The translations under genes were made by a program, and so were the position numbers. Shown here piece after piece: positions 11,983-22,569 of a DNA stretch of 64,000 nucleotides. How positions within the stretch are numbered: the stretch's first letter is position 1; each line of letters starts with the position of its first letter. Source of the stretch: Trema orientale (taxonomy: Eukaryota; Streptophyta; Magnoliopsida; Rosales; Cannabaceae); NCBI GenBank assembly GCA_002914845.1, contig JXTC01000178.1:159361-223360 (forward strand), in the 5' to 3' direction. The notes below the pieces were generated by a model. It did not search any database. It had not been told where the DNA came from and was given only the letters and a program-made list of their open reading frames with translations.

Positions 11983-12275
11983 TCTATATATGATTGCCAA
12001 TCTAATAGGTATTTTCATTTTTTGCCTACGTGTAGGTATTTTTTTTTAGTCATTAAATCTCTAATGGTGATCCAATGACTATAATGAGATACATCAAAAG
12101 ACGTGTATCATTAATGTTATTTCTCTCTTTTATTTTTTAGTATACAGATAAAATTTCATTGACCAAAGTGACACCTATATTTAGGTTTTTTTTTTTTTTT
12201 AAAAAAATCTACTAGATTGGTGCTCTTTTTATATATATATATATAGGGCACCGATCTAGTAGATATTTTTTTTTT
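11951..12275. repeat. TA microsatellites with MITE-like inverted repeat
   Basis: Two TA arrays (about 11948-11979 and 12229-12245) flank a segment whose outer bases are inverted copies of each other: GCCAATCTAATAGGTATTTT near 11996 and the complement of AAAAATCTACTAGATTGGTG near 12204. A second inverted copy, CACCGATCTAGTAGATATTT at 12249, starts right after the second TA array, making a tight 25-base palindrome around it. This looks like MITE ends inserted at TA repeats, perhaps two elements abutting. Confidence 0.5.
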
Positions 12276-13048
12276 ATTTATCCATACATATTGATTTGGT
12301 CTAATTAAAATTGATTATGTACGTCTTTTCATGGTAAAAGTTGGAGAGAAAAAAACATGAGTATTTATTTCTATTATTTTTTTCTTAACTACTTAAATTA
12401 TAGTAACCATCAGAGTATAATCTAACGGTAAATATATATACATATATTTCCAATTTTAAAAGATTTATCTGCCAATGGTGGTTTCGTGGCCACAAAAGTT
12501 TTCGTTAATTAGTAAAAAAAAAAAAAGATAATAAACTTAGTACACTTAGCACATGTTCTTGAAAGTTGAAACATTACGCCAGAAGGTGTTCTACTTAATT
12601 ATTTTTTTAAAAATAATAAATGTAGCCATGACGTGTAATATGTTTATATTACCTTTTAAAGTATTCCTATAGAAATTTACTTTAACCTAATGCCTATTAC
12701 AACCATTTTTACTTGTACAGACTTTACCAGTAAGTTAATAAGTCATAAATAAGTGGACGTAAGTTGTACAAACCTATAATTGGACGTTAATATAAATTAT
12801 AGTGATTCATAGACACGGCTTTCAAATATAACTAAAGTTATAACAAAAAACAATATCCATATAAATAAAAACTTGCGATCCTAAAAGTTGTTACAATAAC
12901 CATAAAAAATGTAATCATATAAGTCATATATACACTACACAAATAAAGAACTACCAAGAAATTAACACCTATATAATTAATGAGAGTTGGAAAAATTTCT
13001 GTGCGCATACTAATTCTTCCATTCAACGGGCAAAAGAGATCAGAAGTT

Positions 13049-13485
13049 ATGAGTTGGAAGGAAAAGAGAGGAATTATTTTGGTGATAATTGTATCAAGTA
13101 TCCTCGTCGAAGCTAGTAAGCAGATTGATTTTCCTTCCTCTTCACCTCATCAAACTCCTCACGATCATCTTCTTCCACATGAAATAATTGGTAAACATTG
13201 GCAGCTATTTCCAGTGCAGGAAAATCATGAATTCCAAGACGAGAACTAGTAAAGAATCTTTTCAAGCATACATATAAGATATTGATCAAAAAACCCGAAA
13301 CCGCGCCCGAAAATTACTTGCAGCCACCTAACCAACCAAAGTCCAAAAGCTTGCAGCCACCAGCTCGACCACCAAAGTCAGAATATTGTAGCAAAAGAGC
13401 CCATATAATCTGCAAAGACCATAACTCAGGACCAAAATATGATGAATGTTACAATTGGTATTTCCGTCAATGCATGGAGAACTAG
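13049..13485 (+). pseudogene. Secreted four-cysteine peptide (copy 2), frameshifted
   Basis: This is a second copy of the 7.06-kb peptide gene. The ATG at 13049 gives MSWKEKRGIILVIIVSS, a good signal peptide; an in-frame ATG also lies at 12980. The first frame ends at TAG 13247-13249. Comparison with copy 1 shows a run of three T reduced to two near 13232, a one-base deletion that shifts the frame. In the shifted frame the remaining codons stay open (PRRELVKNLFKH and onward) to the TAG at 13483-13485 and end with the same C-x7-C-x11-C-x7-C cysteine tail around GPKYDECYN. The conserved downstream frame means the break is recent, or is a sequencing error in a homopolymer; only reads could decide. 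If it is an error, the gene would be intact and encode about 145 residues. Confidence 0.75.
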
Positions 13486-13977
13486 CTAGTTCATTTTATG
13501 ATTGTCATATAAAAGTAGGTCGTTCTCACGTACACATATTGGTCTATATTCAGATATTTAAATATTGTGCATATTATTAGTTGTGCCTTATTAATTTTTC
13601 TTACCATGCATTGGTCTATGGGACCTGTTGTGCCACAATTAAGTACACAATATAAGGAAGAGGTTTCAATGGTTACGTCTTCATGAGTAACTATCATTAA
13701 AATGCGTGTAATAATAAATTTATTATTTAAATTAGGATACTACTAAGTTGATTTTCTAAAAAAGTTTTATAATATCAATGCCAATTAATTACAATAAATT
13801 TTGTTGCCCAATTACCAATGTAAATAAAACCATTAGATTTTCATCCAACGGCTAAAAAAACAGTAACCATCGATGGGTAAATATAGCAGTAACCATTGAA
13901 ACCTCACCCCACAATATAAATATATATATATGTTAATTAAACATTTATCTGATTATTAATTTAATATTTCTTGTGCA

Positions 13978-14275
13978 TCTTATATATTTCTAGAATTGTG
14001 AAAAAGCTCTTAACGGTATTTTTCTGCGTTAATGATCAGATCTCTTACCTCCAAAGTTTGGGTTGTAGTGTGGCGCTACGTCACGTTCCCTTGTTTCTCA
14101 TCTGATTGTGAAATACAAACCATTGTGCATGATCGTATATATTTTATGATGTCTGCATTTTTGAATAGCTATAGTTTACCCTTTTTTATTCCTTGAAAAA
14201 AAAATGCTATTTGAAAATTTCGATTATCAATTATTTTGTTAATTACATATGTATCTAATTAACATTTCTCTATAG
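13978..14275 (+). pseudogene. Duplicated remnant of helicase last exon with flanks
   Basis: Positions 14040-14127 match the last helicase exon (6100-6188) almost base for base (ISYLQSLGC start), preceded by the same intron tail, including TTCTAGAATTGTG, and followed by a matching 3' flank to about 14275. A one-base deletion near 14076 shifts the frame and brings TGA 42 bases later. No other helicase exon is seen beside it, so it is a fragment with no coding value. Confidence 0.85.
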
Positions 14276-14343
14276 ACATTATATGATCTATCATCTTATT
14301 TAACCAACTTCCGAGGAATTTTCTCTGTACATTTCATCCGCTA

Positions 14344-16230
14344 TGTAAAATCCCGTTTTTAATTAAGGATAATTTGGTCATTTCAAAATTTTCGGAATAA
14401 AATAAGGTGGAAATTTTAAAATTCAAAATTGGATTTAATTGAAAGAAATTGTTAAAAACAGGGACTATTTTGTAAATTAGAGGGACTTATTAGAGGGAAT
14501 TCTTGAGTCAGGGATCAAATTGAAAAATCTGAAATCCATTTAATGGGTGACATGTGGCCCAACTCATCTTTCTCTCTCTCTTCTCTCTCTCTTTCTCTCT
14601 CTTCCTCCCGATCTCTCTCTCTTCCTCTTTTAGCCAAAAATGCCAAAATTCCTGTGTTACTTTGACGACGGTCCTCCTAGACAAATTGAGTCGCACCACC
14701 AATCGGGTTCGATGCCCTATCGCCGGACGAAGCCCTTGTCGGACTCCTGTAGTCGTTGGAGCCCTCCTTCGCCGATGATGAGTGAAAAACATCCGCAAAG
14801 AAAAACGGTTGTCCGTGGAGGTTCCGGCTACTTCAGGTCGTGAAAGGGGGCTTGTTCAATTCGTCTCCTCATGAGCTTTCATATGGTATATATATATATA
14901 TATCTCAATTCCATTTTTGAATTTCGCCATTGGTGAACAGTTTTGAGCTTTTTAGTTTAGGAGTTGACTTTTTAATCGAACCATTAAATCGTAAAATTAA
15001 TGTTATATTTGTAATGTACTCGTAAAAATATGAAAAATGAGATATATATTGATTATGTATCGTGACGGACACAAAAGTCGAAATCGGACGACTCCAATTT
15101 TGTCTCGTTTTACGTGGCATATGGTCGGATTTTGGTCCCAGCCAGAATTGGTCAAGTTATACATCTAACTAACTAATTTGAGTGCTAAGAATTCAGCGGT
15201 GAAGTCTGTTTTTCAATTTGATGCTTCATTGGAAAAATGAAATTTCAAAGCAAGCGATCGAGGGTTCGAAAACAACCATGGACCCTCCGAATGATCGCCA
15301 AACGACACCAAACACACTCGATTGTGTCATATCGTTATCCCATTAAGGTAGAAGATTCGATTACCTATTTTTAATACCATTTTATATAAAATTGACATAT
15401 TTTAAAAAGGTTGAATGTTATTAAATAAAATTGTTTAGATAACTGTGTAGTGAAATAAAAATTGTTATAAATTGTAAATTGCTCTGGGTGTTTTATATAT
15501 TATCTTGTGCAAGCTTGATTTTGGATTTGATTAAAATACAGCCATTATGTTGTCAAATTTCTGAGAGCATAACATGGTTTTAATTTGAAAATCAGAGTAC
15601 GTCTAGAATATTTAAATTACTGTATAGTTATTTGTACAGTCAACCTATTGTACATACTATAGGATTACATATGAGATTTACCTTAAGTATTACGGTGTCA
15701 AGTGGGCGGCCATTATCCTCACCATCGGTGAGAGCCTGTAAACCCGCACGGGGTCCTTCTGGCCATCCTCCCATTTCGTCAAGTGTAGGTATTCAGTGCC
15801 CCTCTGGTTCAATAGGATTAGATGCTGGGTATCCCTCTGGTTTTTTGGGATAAGTTTCAGGTAGAGAGTACTTGTTACATATAGTACAAGTTGCTTTGGT
15901 CTCGTGATGAGATGGTGAGAATTCATAGGATTTATTGATTTGTAATATGTGCATTACGACAATACTTTTTAGTTTTGATTATGATATTTGACGTAATTTT
16001 GAGCATGGTTTCATTATGATTTCTTAAATGCTTTTGTATGCTCAATATTTATAAAATGCTTTCCAAAACTTCTAACCATGCAGGTAATTTCAGAAATTAA
16101 AAACGAGTTTTCTAAAAAGGTAATTGGATTTCTTACTGAGCTTTCGAGCTCACCCACCCTACTTTCCTCTCTTTCAGGTGATTGTTAGTTCGACATAGTT
16201 GCCTTGATGATTAGACAAGCTGCTTGGCTT
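14344..16230 (+). repeat. Probable gypsy-type LTR remnant
   Basis: No gene is seen. The start TGTAAAATCCCG and the late motif GAGCTTTCGAGCTCACCC followed by a pyrimidine-rich stretch and CAGGTGATTG (near 16138-16185) are typical of plant chromovirus LTRs as I know them. It also holds a CT microsatellite (14569-14632) and a TA array (14886-14903). I could not find a matching target-site duplication, and the right end may have been cut by the repeat starting at 16256. Short ORFs here are chance. Confidence 0.4.
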
Positions 16231-16255
16231 GTACTTACAGTCTTATTCTTTTTCC

Positions 16256-16510
16256 TATCAAAATGGGCCGGGCCAAACGGGCTTAAGCCCGCGGCCCGTT
16301 ACTGTGGCCCGCTTGATAGACCAGCCTGACCCGTTCAAGATAGGCCCGGACCTAGCCTGGTCATACTCCTAGGACCGGATCGGGCCTATCGCCCTCGGCC
16401 CGCAGGCCAGCTCTACCTGGCCCAGTTTTTTTAAAAATTTAAAAAAAAAGAAATTACAGTAAAAGTCCCTTTTTTAGTCAAAATTTACACTTACATACCT
16501 AATTTTTTTT
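16256..16510 (+). repeat. GGGCC-rich dispersed repeat, copy 1
   Basis: The repeat starts with TCAAAATGGGCCGGGCC, runs through about 170 bases of GGCCC-rich sequence, then an A-rich spacer and ATTACAGTAAAAGTCC...TTACACTTACATACC. The same order recurs at 19086-19420. The GGGCC-rich head resembles the subterminal regions of plant hAT elements (inference). Confidence 0.6.
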
Positions 16511-16721
16511 TCTAATGGTGATAATATCTTCCACCCAAATTTTATTGTAACCGTCAAATTTTTCTGTTAACTATCACTTCAGAGAACACATGTCGTCCTA
16601 TGAGGTATTATATCATTTTTAAAAACGAAAAAATTAGAAAAATAAAAATAAATAAAATAAAATCAGAAAAGAAAAGAAGAAAGAGTAAAAAGAAAAAACT
16701 AAAGTGAAAACCCAAAAAACT

Positions 16722-16893
16722 CTTTTTTTTTTGATAATAAAAAGGGCGGATGAGATCCCGGTAGTGGGTCACTTCCCAGAGCCACTCCCATTCGGTTGGG
16801 CTCCCAAGGGCGACGTGGGGGCTCGAACTCATGACCTCACCCTCCCTAAGTGAGAGAAGACCTTAAGTTCAAGCTCCTTGCCACTTATTCTCT
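16722..16893 (-). mobile_element. tRNA-derived SINE
   Basis: Read on the minus strand, the unit starts near AAGTGGCAAGGAGCTTG, contains a perfect RNA polymerase III B box (GTTCGAGCC, + positions 16820-16828) in the usual GGTCATGAGTTCGAGCCCCC context, continues through a conserved GGGAAGTGACCCACTACCGGG body and ends in an A run (T run at 16722-16732 on +). The size of about 170 bases and the tail fit plant SINEs. The A box is degenerate. It is nested in the MULE-like element. Confidence 0.75.
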
Positions 16894-17350
16894 AGTTTCT
16901 CTCTCTATTAAATTTTTCTTCTCCAAAATCCACTATTAATCTATGAGAAAAAGAGAAAATAAATGTAAATTATGGTATTTGGTCAAGCGAGTAAAAGCCA
17001 CTCAAAGTCACTTCAATTAGTTCTAGATCTTAAGAAATTTTCCACTTTGTGAAAAGTGTAGAAATGGGGATAATTCAAAGTGTAGACTTCGTAAAAAATA
17101 AAGATCATGGCATGCACAAAAAATTAAATTTGAAATAAAGGCTAAGAGCTTATGTCCTAAAAACAAATAAAAAAAAAAAAAAAGAGATTCAATTAGCTAT
17201 TAAACTCCTACTGGTTAGTACTGGAAATCTTTTGGGGAAACGGTTCCTTGAAATATCTATCAAAAGATTCCACACTAGCTGAGTTTAATACTCATTGGGT
17301 CAACTTGTCACTAGAAGATATCTATAAAAGTCTGTAATTACAAATGGGCC

Positions 17351-17780
17351 ATGGCCACTTTAGCCTCCAACATTCCCATGGTTCCGGCCGGCGAATCCTG
17401 GAGCGGCGCTGGTCCTTCCAGTAAGAAGCCGAAGCGATTTGAGATCAAGAAATGGAACGCCGTTTCCCTTTGGGCCTGGGATAATTTCTTCGATTCTTCA
17501 ATTTTTAGAGTTTCGAATCCAATAATTTGATTCATATGTGATGATTCTTAGACATTCATAACCGTGCGAACTACAGGAACTATATTATGGATCTTTGTGA
17601 TTTTTTTATTTTTTTTTGAATTTTTTTTTGTTGATTTTGAAACCCAAGTCGTTCTATTCTATTACTCTTGGTGATTTGATTTGATTTTTTTTATTTTTTT
17701 CATATTGTTTTTTTCTTGGTGGATGATTAGGTATTGAGTGCCAAGTGAACCAGGCTAGTATCCCCAGCAAGGATTGTACG
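17351..17780 (+). pseudogene. RBX1: Captured RBX1 (RING-box protein 1) gene fragment
   Basis: The plus strand carries a decayed piece of RBX1, the RING subunit of SCF/cullin ubiquitin ligases. Exon 1 (17351-17482) reads [17 protein letters not shown] and ends [16 protein letters not shown], the N-terminus and cullin-binding strand of RBX1. Exon 2 (about 17552-17598) ends RNYIMDLC, but the zinc-binding NCAIC has become NRANY. Exon 3 (17731-17780) reads IECQVNQAS and KDCTV. Introns are retained, so capture was at DNA level. Splice donors after exons 1 and 2 no longer start with GT as expected, and the C-terminal half of the RING domain is absent. It cannot make a working RBX1. It lies inside long inverted repeats, as Pack-MULE cargo does. 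Confidence 0.85.
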
Positions 17781-17989
17781 GTAGTTTTTTTTTCTTTTTT
17801 TTGTTAATTTTTTTTTTTTTTTTTTTGCGTTTTTTCATTTATTTTTATTTTTCTAATTTTTTATATTTTTAAAAATGACATAATACCACAGAGGGCGAGA
17901 CGTGTCCTCTAAGGTGGCATTTAGCAGAAAAATTTGACAGTTGTTACAAAATTTGGACGAAAGATACTATCGTCATTAAAAAAAAGGCG

Positions 17990-18150
17990 CGTCTACAGTA
18001 GGGGCGCCCCTACAGTAGGGCCTGTCTATTCACTGTTGGATAGGAATCTGTATATAAATAGATTCTCCACAGATTCCTGTTATTCTCCACAGATTCCCAT
18101 CCAACGATAATTACGGCATGACCCTACGTAGGGACGCCCCTACCGTAGCC
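17990..18150. mobile_element. Short MITE with about 60-bp inverted ends
   Basis: The left arm (GTCTACAGTAGGGGCGCCCC and on to GGATAGGAATCTGT) is matched by the reverse complement of the right arm (ending TAGGGACGCCCCTACCGTAGCC). The short middle holds a repeated ATTCTCCACAGATTCC. The total of about 160 bases with no coding capacity fits a MITE; the superfamily is not clear because the flanks are A/T runs. Confidence 0.75.
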
Positions 18151-19085
18151 ATCCCCTATTTTTTTTAGTGGTGAACCCCATCTTATAAAATATAATTCTA
18201 TTTAAAAATATCTTATAGATTTTTATAAGCACCACATGATACGTCAGTATGTTACTAGCTTATTATAATTATATTTTATATAAATTTTATAAAAAATTAA
18301 GTTTATTAATTAGAATCACTAGTAACAAACTGACACTTTATTGTGGTATTAAGCACCAATAGCATTGCTCTAGAAGAGCAGCTATCAATGACTCACAACT
18401 TGCCACGTAGTTTAAACGGTATTATTACAGATTCGTTGTAATTAAAAAAGATGGACAGATGAAAAGCTACCACTTGGACAAGCAGCCATGATTACCAAAG
18501 TAATTGTACGTGTAATTAACCCGAGTTTTTGTACCTTAACTGCAGAAATAAATATAATTGGGTATTTCTTTATTTAAAATTCCTTATTGGATTGGACCAA
18601 CATGTAGCAGCTCACTATATATAGCCTAGGCGTTTAGGCAAATATAGTAAGAAATACAATTTGTAAAAGCCTAAAGAGCTACTATATGAAGTTCCTGAGA
18701 TCATTTATATATTATGGGCAGTTAAGACAGTTAGGAGAAAAATAGCTAAAGAATTTAGAGGCGTTCAGAATCCAAAATAATCCAACTAAATCGACCAATT
18801 TAATCCAATCATGAGCTAAAATTTGGATGTTCCATTATGATTTAGATGCCAAATTTCTAATTTTAGTTAAATTGCTTCGGTTGATAGATTTCATTGTGAA
18901 AAATCTAATTAAAATTGAACCAATCCAATCTACATTAAATAAAATAAAAAAATAAATATATTTGAGTATATTTTTGTTTTGGATTGTATGTCTCTTAGTA
19001 TAGATCTTACACAAAATAATTGATAATTATAAAATTCTAGAAACTTCTGAAATAGTCACAAGTGTTCTCTCTCTCTCTCTCTTGG
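18151..19085. other. Gene-free AT-rich stretch
   Basis: I see no gene or clear element. A CT microsatellite lies at 19065-19082. Confidence 0.6.
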
Positions 19086-19420
19086 AGCTGTCAAAATGGG
19101 TGAGTCGGGCTAGACCGGCCTATCCAAATAAGCGGGCTGCGCCAATTCGGCCCATATGATTGAGATGGGAGCCCTGCCTAGCCCTATGGCCCAGGCGGGC
19201 TGGGCCTAGGCCTGCCAAAAAGGGCCGACGCAGGCCGGCCCATTTTGTCCCGCATTTGGCCCTTTTTTAATTTAAAAGTTTAAAACAATTTAATAAATAA
19301 AAAATATATATTATATACAATTCTTATAATATATATTATTTATTTTTTAAGAAAATTGCAGTGAAAGTCCTTTTTTGGTCAAAATTTACACGTGTATACC
19401 TAATCTTTTTTTTAAAAAAA
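19086..19420 (+). repeat. GGGCC-rich dispersed repeat, copy 2
   Basis: This is a second copy of the 16256-16510 repeat: TGTCAAAATGGGTGAGTCGGG head, GGCCC-rich body, AT-rich spacer, then GCAGTGAAAGTCC and TTACACGTGTATACC. Same orientation as copy 1. Confidence 0.6.
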
Positions 19421-20516
19421 ATAAATAGATATAAAAAGTAAATAAATAAATCAATCACTCTTCTTTTTTCTCTCACCCACTTGACACTATAATCTCATTC
19501 TCTTTTCGTTTTCTTTCTCTTTTTCTTTTCTATTTCTTTCTTCCTTTTTCTCTCTCACCCGACACCACACTTTCTCATTATTTTCCTTTCTTTTCTCTTC
19601 TTTTTATTCTTCATCTTTTTCCTTCTAGGTTGTCGACTGACACCTCTTCATCATTATTTTCCTTTATTTAGTTTTCTTTTTTTTTCTTCTTCCTTTTCAA
19701 TAAGCCAAGAATCCTCCTCATTGCTATCCCACGAAGCTCTTCAGGAAAGTTTTTTTGAACAAGCTTCTAAGACGTTATTGTAGTTATTTCAATATTTAGA
19801 AGTGATATTATTGAGAACTATAAGAAGACATAGGGTATGGATTTGGTTAAGCTATAAGGAGAATAGTTAGAATATTTATAATTATTTTCTAAGTGTTAGT
19901 ATTAATAAAATTTAAGTGATGAAATTGGTATGAATAAAATAATAGCGTCACACGCTCGCACCAGGTACATACGTATAAGGCAACTCGACTGGCGTTAGAC
20001 CCGTCTTAGCTGACACGGGGTGCGAGATGATATTTATTCTAGCAGAAAAGAAAAGAAAAAAAAATTAAAACCTAAAACTACAAATTATAGTTGTCGCGTT
20101 TGTACACTATATTAATACAAATCATAGTTCAAGATAATAAAACGTAATGCAGAAAACAAATAAACATAGCATATGAGACCAATTTAAACCATAAATTTTT
20201 CAATCACAAGTTGGGCCCAAATGTACAAAATTTGGTACGAGCAGACATACTCTTTGACTCAACAGTTGTCATCGTCAAATGCGATTTGCTTATCTATAAC
20301 ACAGGATAATGAGTGAGCTTAGGAGCTAAGTAAGTAAAGACGGCTGATAAGTCTAAGTGCAATGCATCATATCATATATTCCAAAATTATTCAACATAAA
20401 ACATAATATTCATCATATGACATAAATGATGGCATGCTTATTCATTGATGCATATGCGATGAAATTTCTAGAGCCTCGATAGTACTGCTGCTGGCTTAAC
20501 ATAAACTTACATCTTG
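19421..20516. other. Gene-free stretch with pyrimidine-rich and LTR-like sequence
   Basis: 19440-19690 is CT-rich. The part from 19945 to 20510, with GGATAATGAGTGAGCTTAGGAGC near 20304 and a CGCACC...CACGGGGTGCG pair near 19955-20028, resembles LTR sequence read backwards, but no boundaries or coding parts could be found. Confidence 0.35.
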
Positions 20517-20587
20517 TTATCATTTTTTTTAAAAAAAAGTGGGGCTTAACTAATAACCACTACTTACTACAAATTTAAAGGAAAATA

Positions 20588-20625
<38 letters not shown>

Positions 20626-22555
20626 CCAAGGCTTGAACCCCTGACTTCGCTAAACTCACGCACACATCCCTAAATAATTATTAGTTAAGCCCCACTTTTT
20701 TAAAAAAAACTTTCACAGCGGAAGATTAGCCCAGGAATATTCAAAAATTTTCTCGAAACAATTGACTATATGAGTGCATAGTATTGATTCATAGCAAATA
20801 GGAACATACAAAGAGAATAGATCTAATACCTCTTGTAGCCTATCAGCAGATCCTAGCTTTTCTGGCTTCTAAACCACGATCTTACATTCCAAGCCTCAAG
20901 CACAACTGGATGAACATGTGGGCATTGTGTACAATTTCTCAAAACTCACATTTTAGGTCCTTGCAATATTCTCAACACATGAGATTGTAAGAGTTTGTTA
21001 CATAGAGAACAGGAAGACTCTCTTCTTTTTCTCTCTAGTTTATGGAGGCTCTGTAGAAAATAATACCTAGTGTATTCTCCTTTCTGCTAGGGTTTCCTTT
21101 ATATATATATATATTTATTAAATTATTTAATAAATAATATATTAATCAAATTAATATATATATATATATATATAACTTAGAAAACGTGAACTTCTCTTTT
21201 TTTAAAAAAAACATACTTCTATTTAAAAACGTGATTATATATATATATTTAAATTAATTAATCTAATTAATTAATTACTTAATATATATATTTATATAAA
21301 CAAGCAGATAACTAGAAAGAGTGTTTCGCTTTCAGTCAGTTTCCCAATTTCTATTTATCTAGTTATCTTATAATTAGATATTTTTAAATTCAAAATTTAA
21401 ACAAATTAGAAAACTTATCTCTCTATAAATTTAAATTAATTAATTCAAAATTAATTAATTAATTCATTAATTAATAATAATTATTAATTATTGTAGACAA
21501 ATAATTTATCTAGACAAAGTGTGCAGTAACAGAAATAATGTAATATCCAATACAGTGTTTGTAAGAGGTGGAATTGGGAACCTATGGACCTGTAATTCAA
21601 ACTCTAATAAATTATGATAATTAATTAAACTCTTTAATTAATTTGTCTAATTTATTAATTCCAGTATTACTCTACTAAAAATCTGGAATTGCATTCTTGA
21701 AGTTACAGAATTAATTTGCTCAGAAAACAGCGAGTAGTCCGTCGATTTAATCATTACATGTAGTTCAATCTCCCATAGACAATTCATAATTGGAGCTAGG
21801 TCATGTTCTGTTTATCTCTCCAATTACATCTTTATCCTTATGTACCATTGATTCTCTAATGAATAATTAATTTATTTATAAATCTATTATAAATTGAGTA
21901 CTTAAATTGTTCAATTTCTGAATCAATACACAAAGGAATCATCTTTCTAGCTTCCTAATGGAAGGAATAGATTCTATATCTATAAGTTATATTCCTGGTT
22001 ACTCATTTCATCATGCTTCCAAGATACAAGTATTTTGGTCTGTTTACGAAACAAACCTTTAACAAGTATGTTAAAGAATATAATGTTATAAATAGGAGTC
22101 TATAACTACTCAGGATTAAGATTGATCTACATATGATCATCTAGTGACATCATCTGAACTCTCAACAGTTAACGGAATTTATGTGAGATTCAAATCATGT
22201 CTGGTCTAGTCCTATATAATCGAATTATATAAAATAACTCCATTGTGATGTCAACACATTAATAGTTTGGATCAGACTATTACATCCTCAATGTTAATGG
22301 ACTGTACTAATAATATTTAATTAAAGATCCCAAATTTTAATTAATTATTACGGACTATATTTAGTTTATTATCCATAAATTTAATCCTCATATATATAAC
22401 ACTTATATACTAAATTTATGGTCACATAAATAAACTAGAGATTTTCTGATATTTAAAGATATACCAATTATGCACAAATTCAAATAGAAAAATATCATTT
22501 TATTAATTCAGCAAATATCCAAAATATACATGCTATTAGGGCATAAACCCTAACA
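20517..22555 (-). repeat. 3' LTR of copia A1
   Basis: On the minus strand the LTR starts TGTTAGGGTTTATGCCC right after the polypurine tract and probably ends ...TGATAACA at 20517; the far end is inferred from the TG...CA rule. Its first 570 bases match the truncated LTR of A2 at 37203-37778. It includes a foldback insertion at 20525-20709. Confidence 0.7.
20525..20709. mobile_element. Foldback/MITE-like insertion with CA microsatellite
   Basis: An 18-base perfect inverted repeat (GTGGGGCTTAACTAATAA at 20541-20558 and its complement at 20678-20695), extended by A/T runs, encloses about 120 bases with a (CA) array at 20589-20623. It sits just inside the end of the A1 3' LTR. Confidence 0.65.
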
Positions 22556-22569
22556 ATCTCCCATTTGCC

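Larger units (their letters stand above)
16512..17977 (+). mobile_element. MULE-like (Pack-MULE-type) element with long terminal inverted repeats
   Basis: Positions about 16512-16632 and 17855-17977 are inverted copies of about 120 bases, roughly four in five bases identical by eye; shared landmarks are CCAAATTTT, GTCAAATTTTTCTG and GGTATTAT.TCATTTTTAAAAA. Inside lies a fragment of the host gene RBX1 (17351-17780) rather than a transposase, plus a SINE. Long inverted ends around a captured gene piece are the hallmark of Pack-MULEs. I could not define a 9-bp target-site duplication because both outer edges run into T/A homopolymers and other repeats. Confidence 0.6.

Noticed and set aside
14508-14843. 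Overlapping short ORFs on both strands near 14.6 kb
   Set aside because: They arise from CT-rich simple sequence within an LTR-like region; no conserved protein is visible.
15632-15926. ORFs of 73 and 78 codons at 15.7 kb
   Set aside because: Overlapping on opposite strands, no family match, inside the presumed LTR remnant.
16820-16828. Possible tRNA gene (B-box match)
   Set aside because: No cloverleaf can be formed and the surrounding sequence fits a SINE with an A tail.
17338-17535. Minus-strand 65-codon ORF
   Set aside because: The real signal is on the plus strand, where RBX1 exon 1 is readable; the minus frame is its complement.
20589-20623. CRISPR-like short repeats
   Set aside because: This is a simple CA microsatellite; no spacer-repeat structure exists anywhere in the window, as expected for plant DNA.
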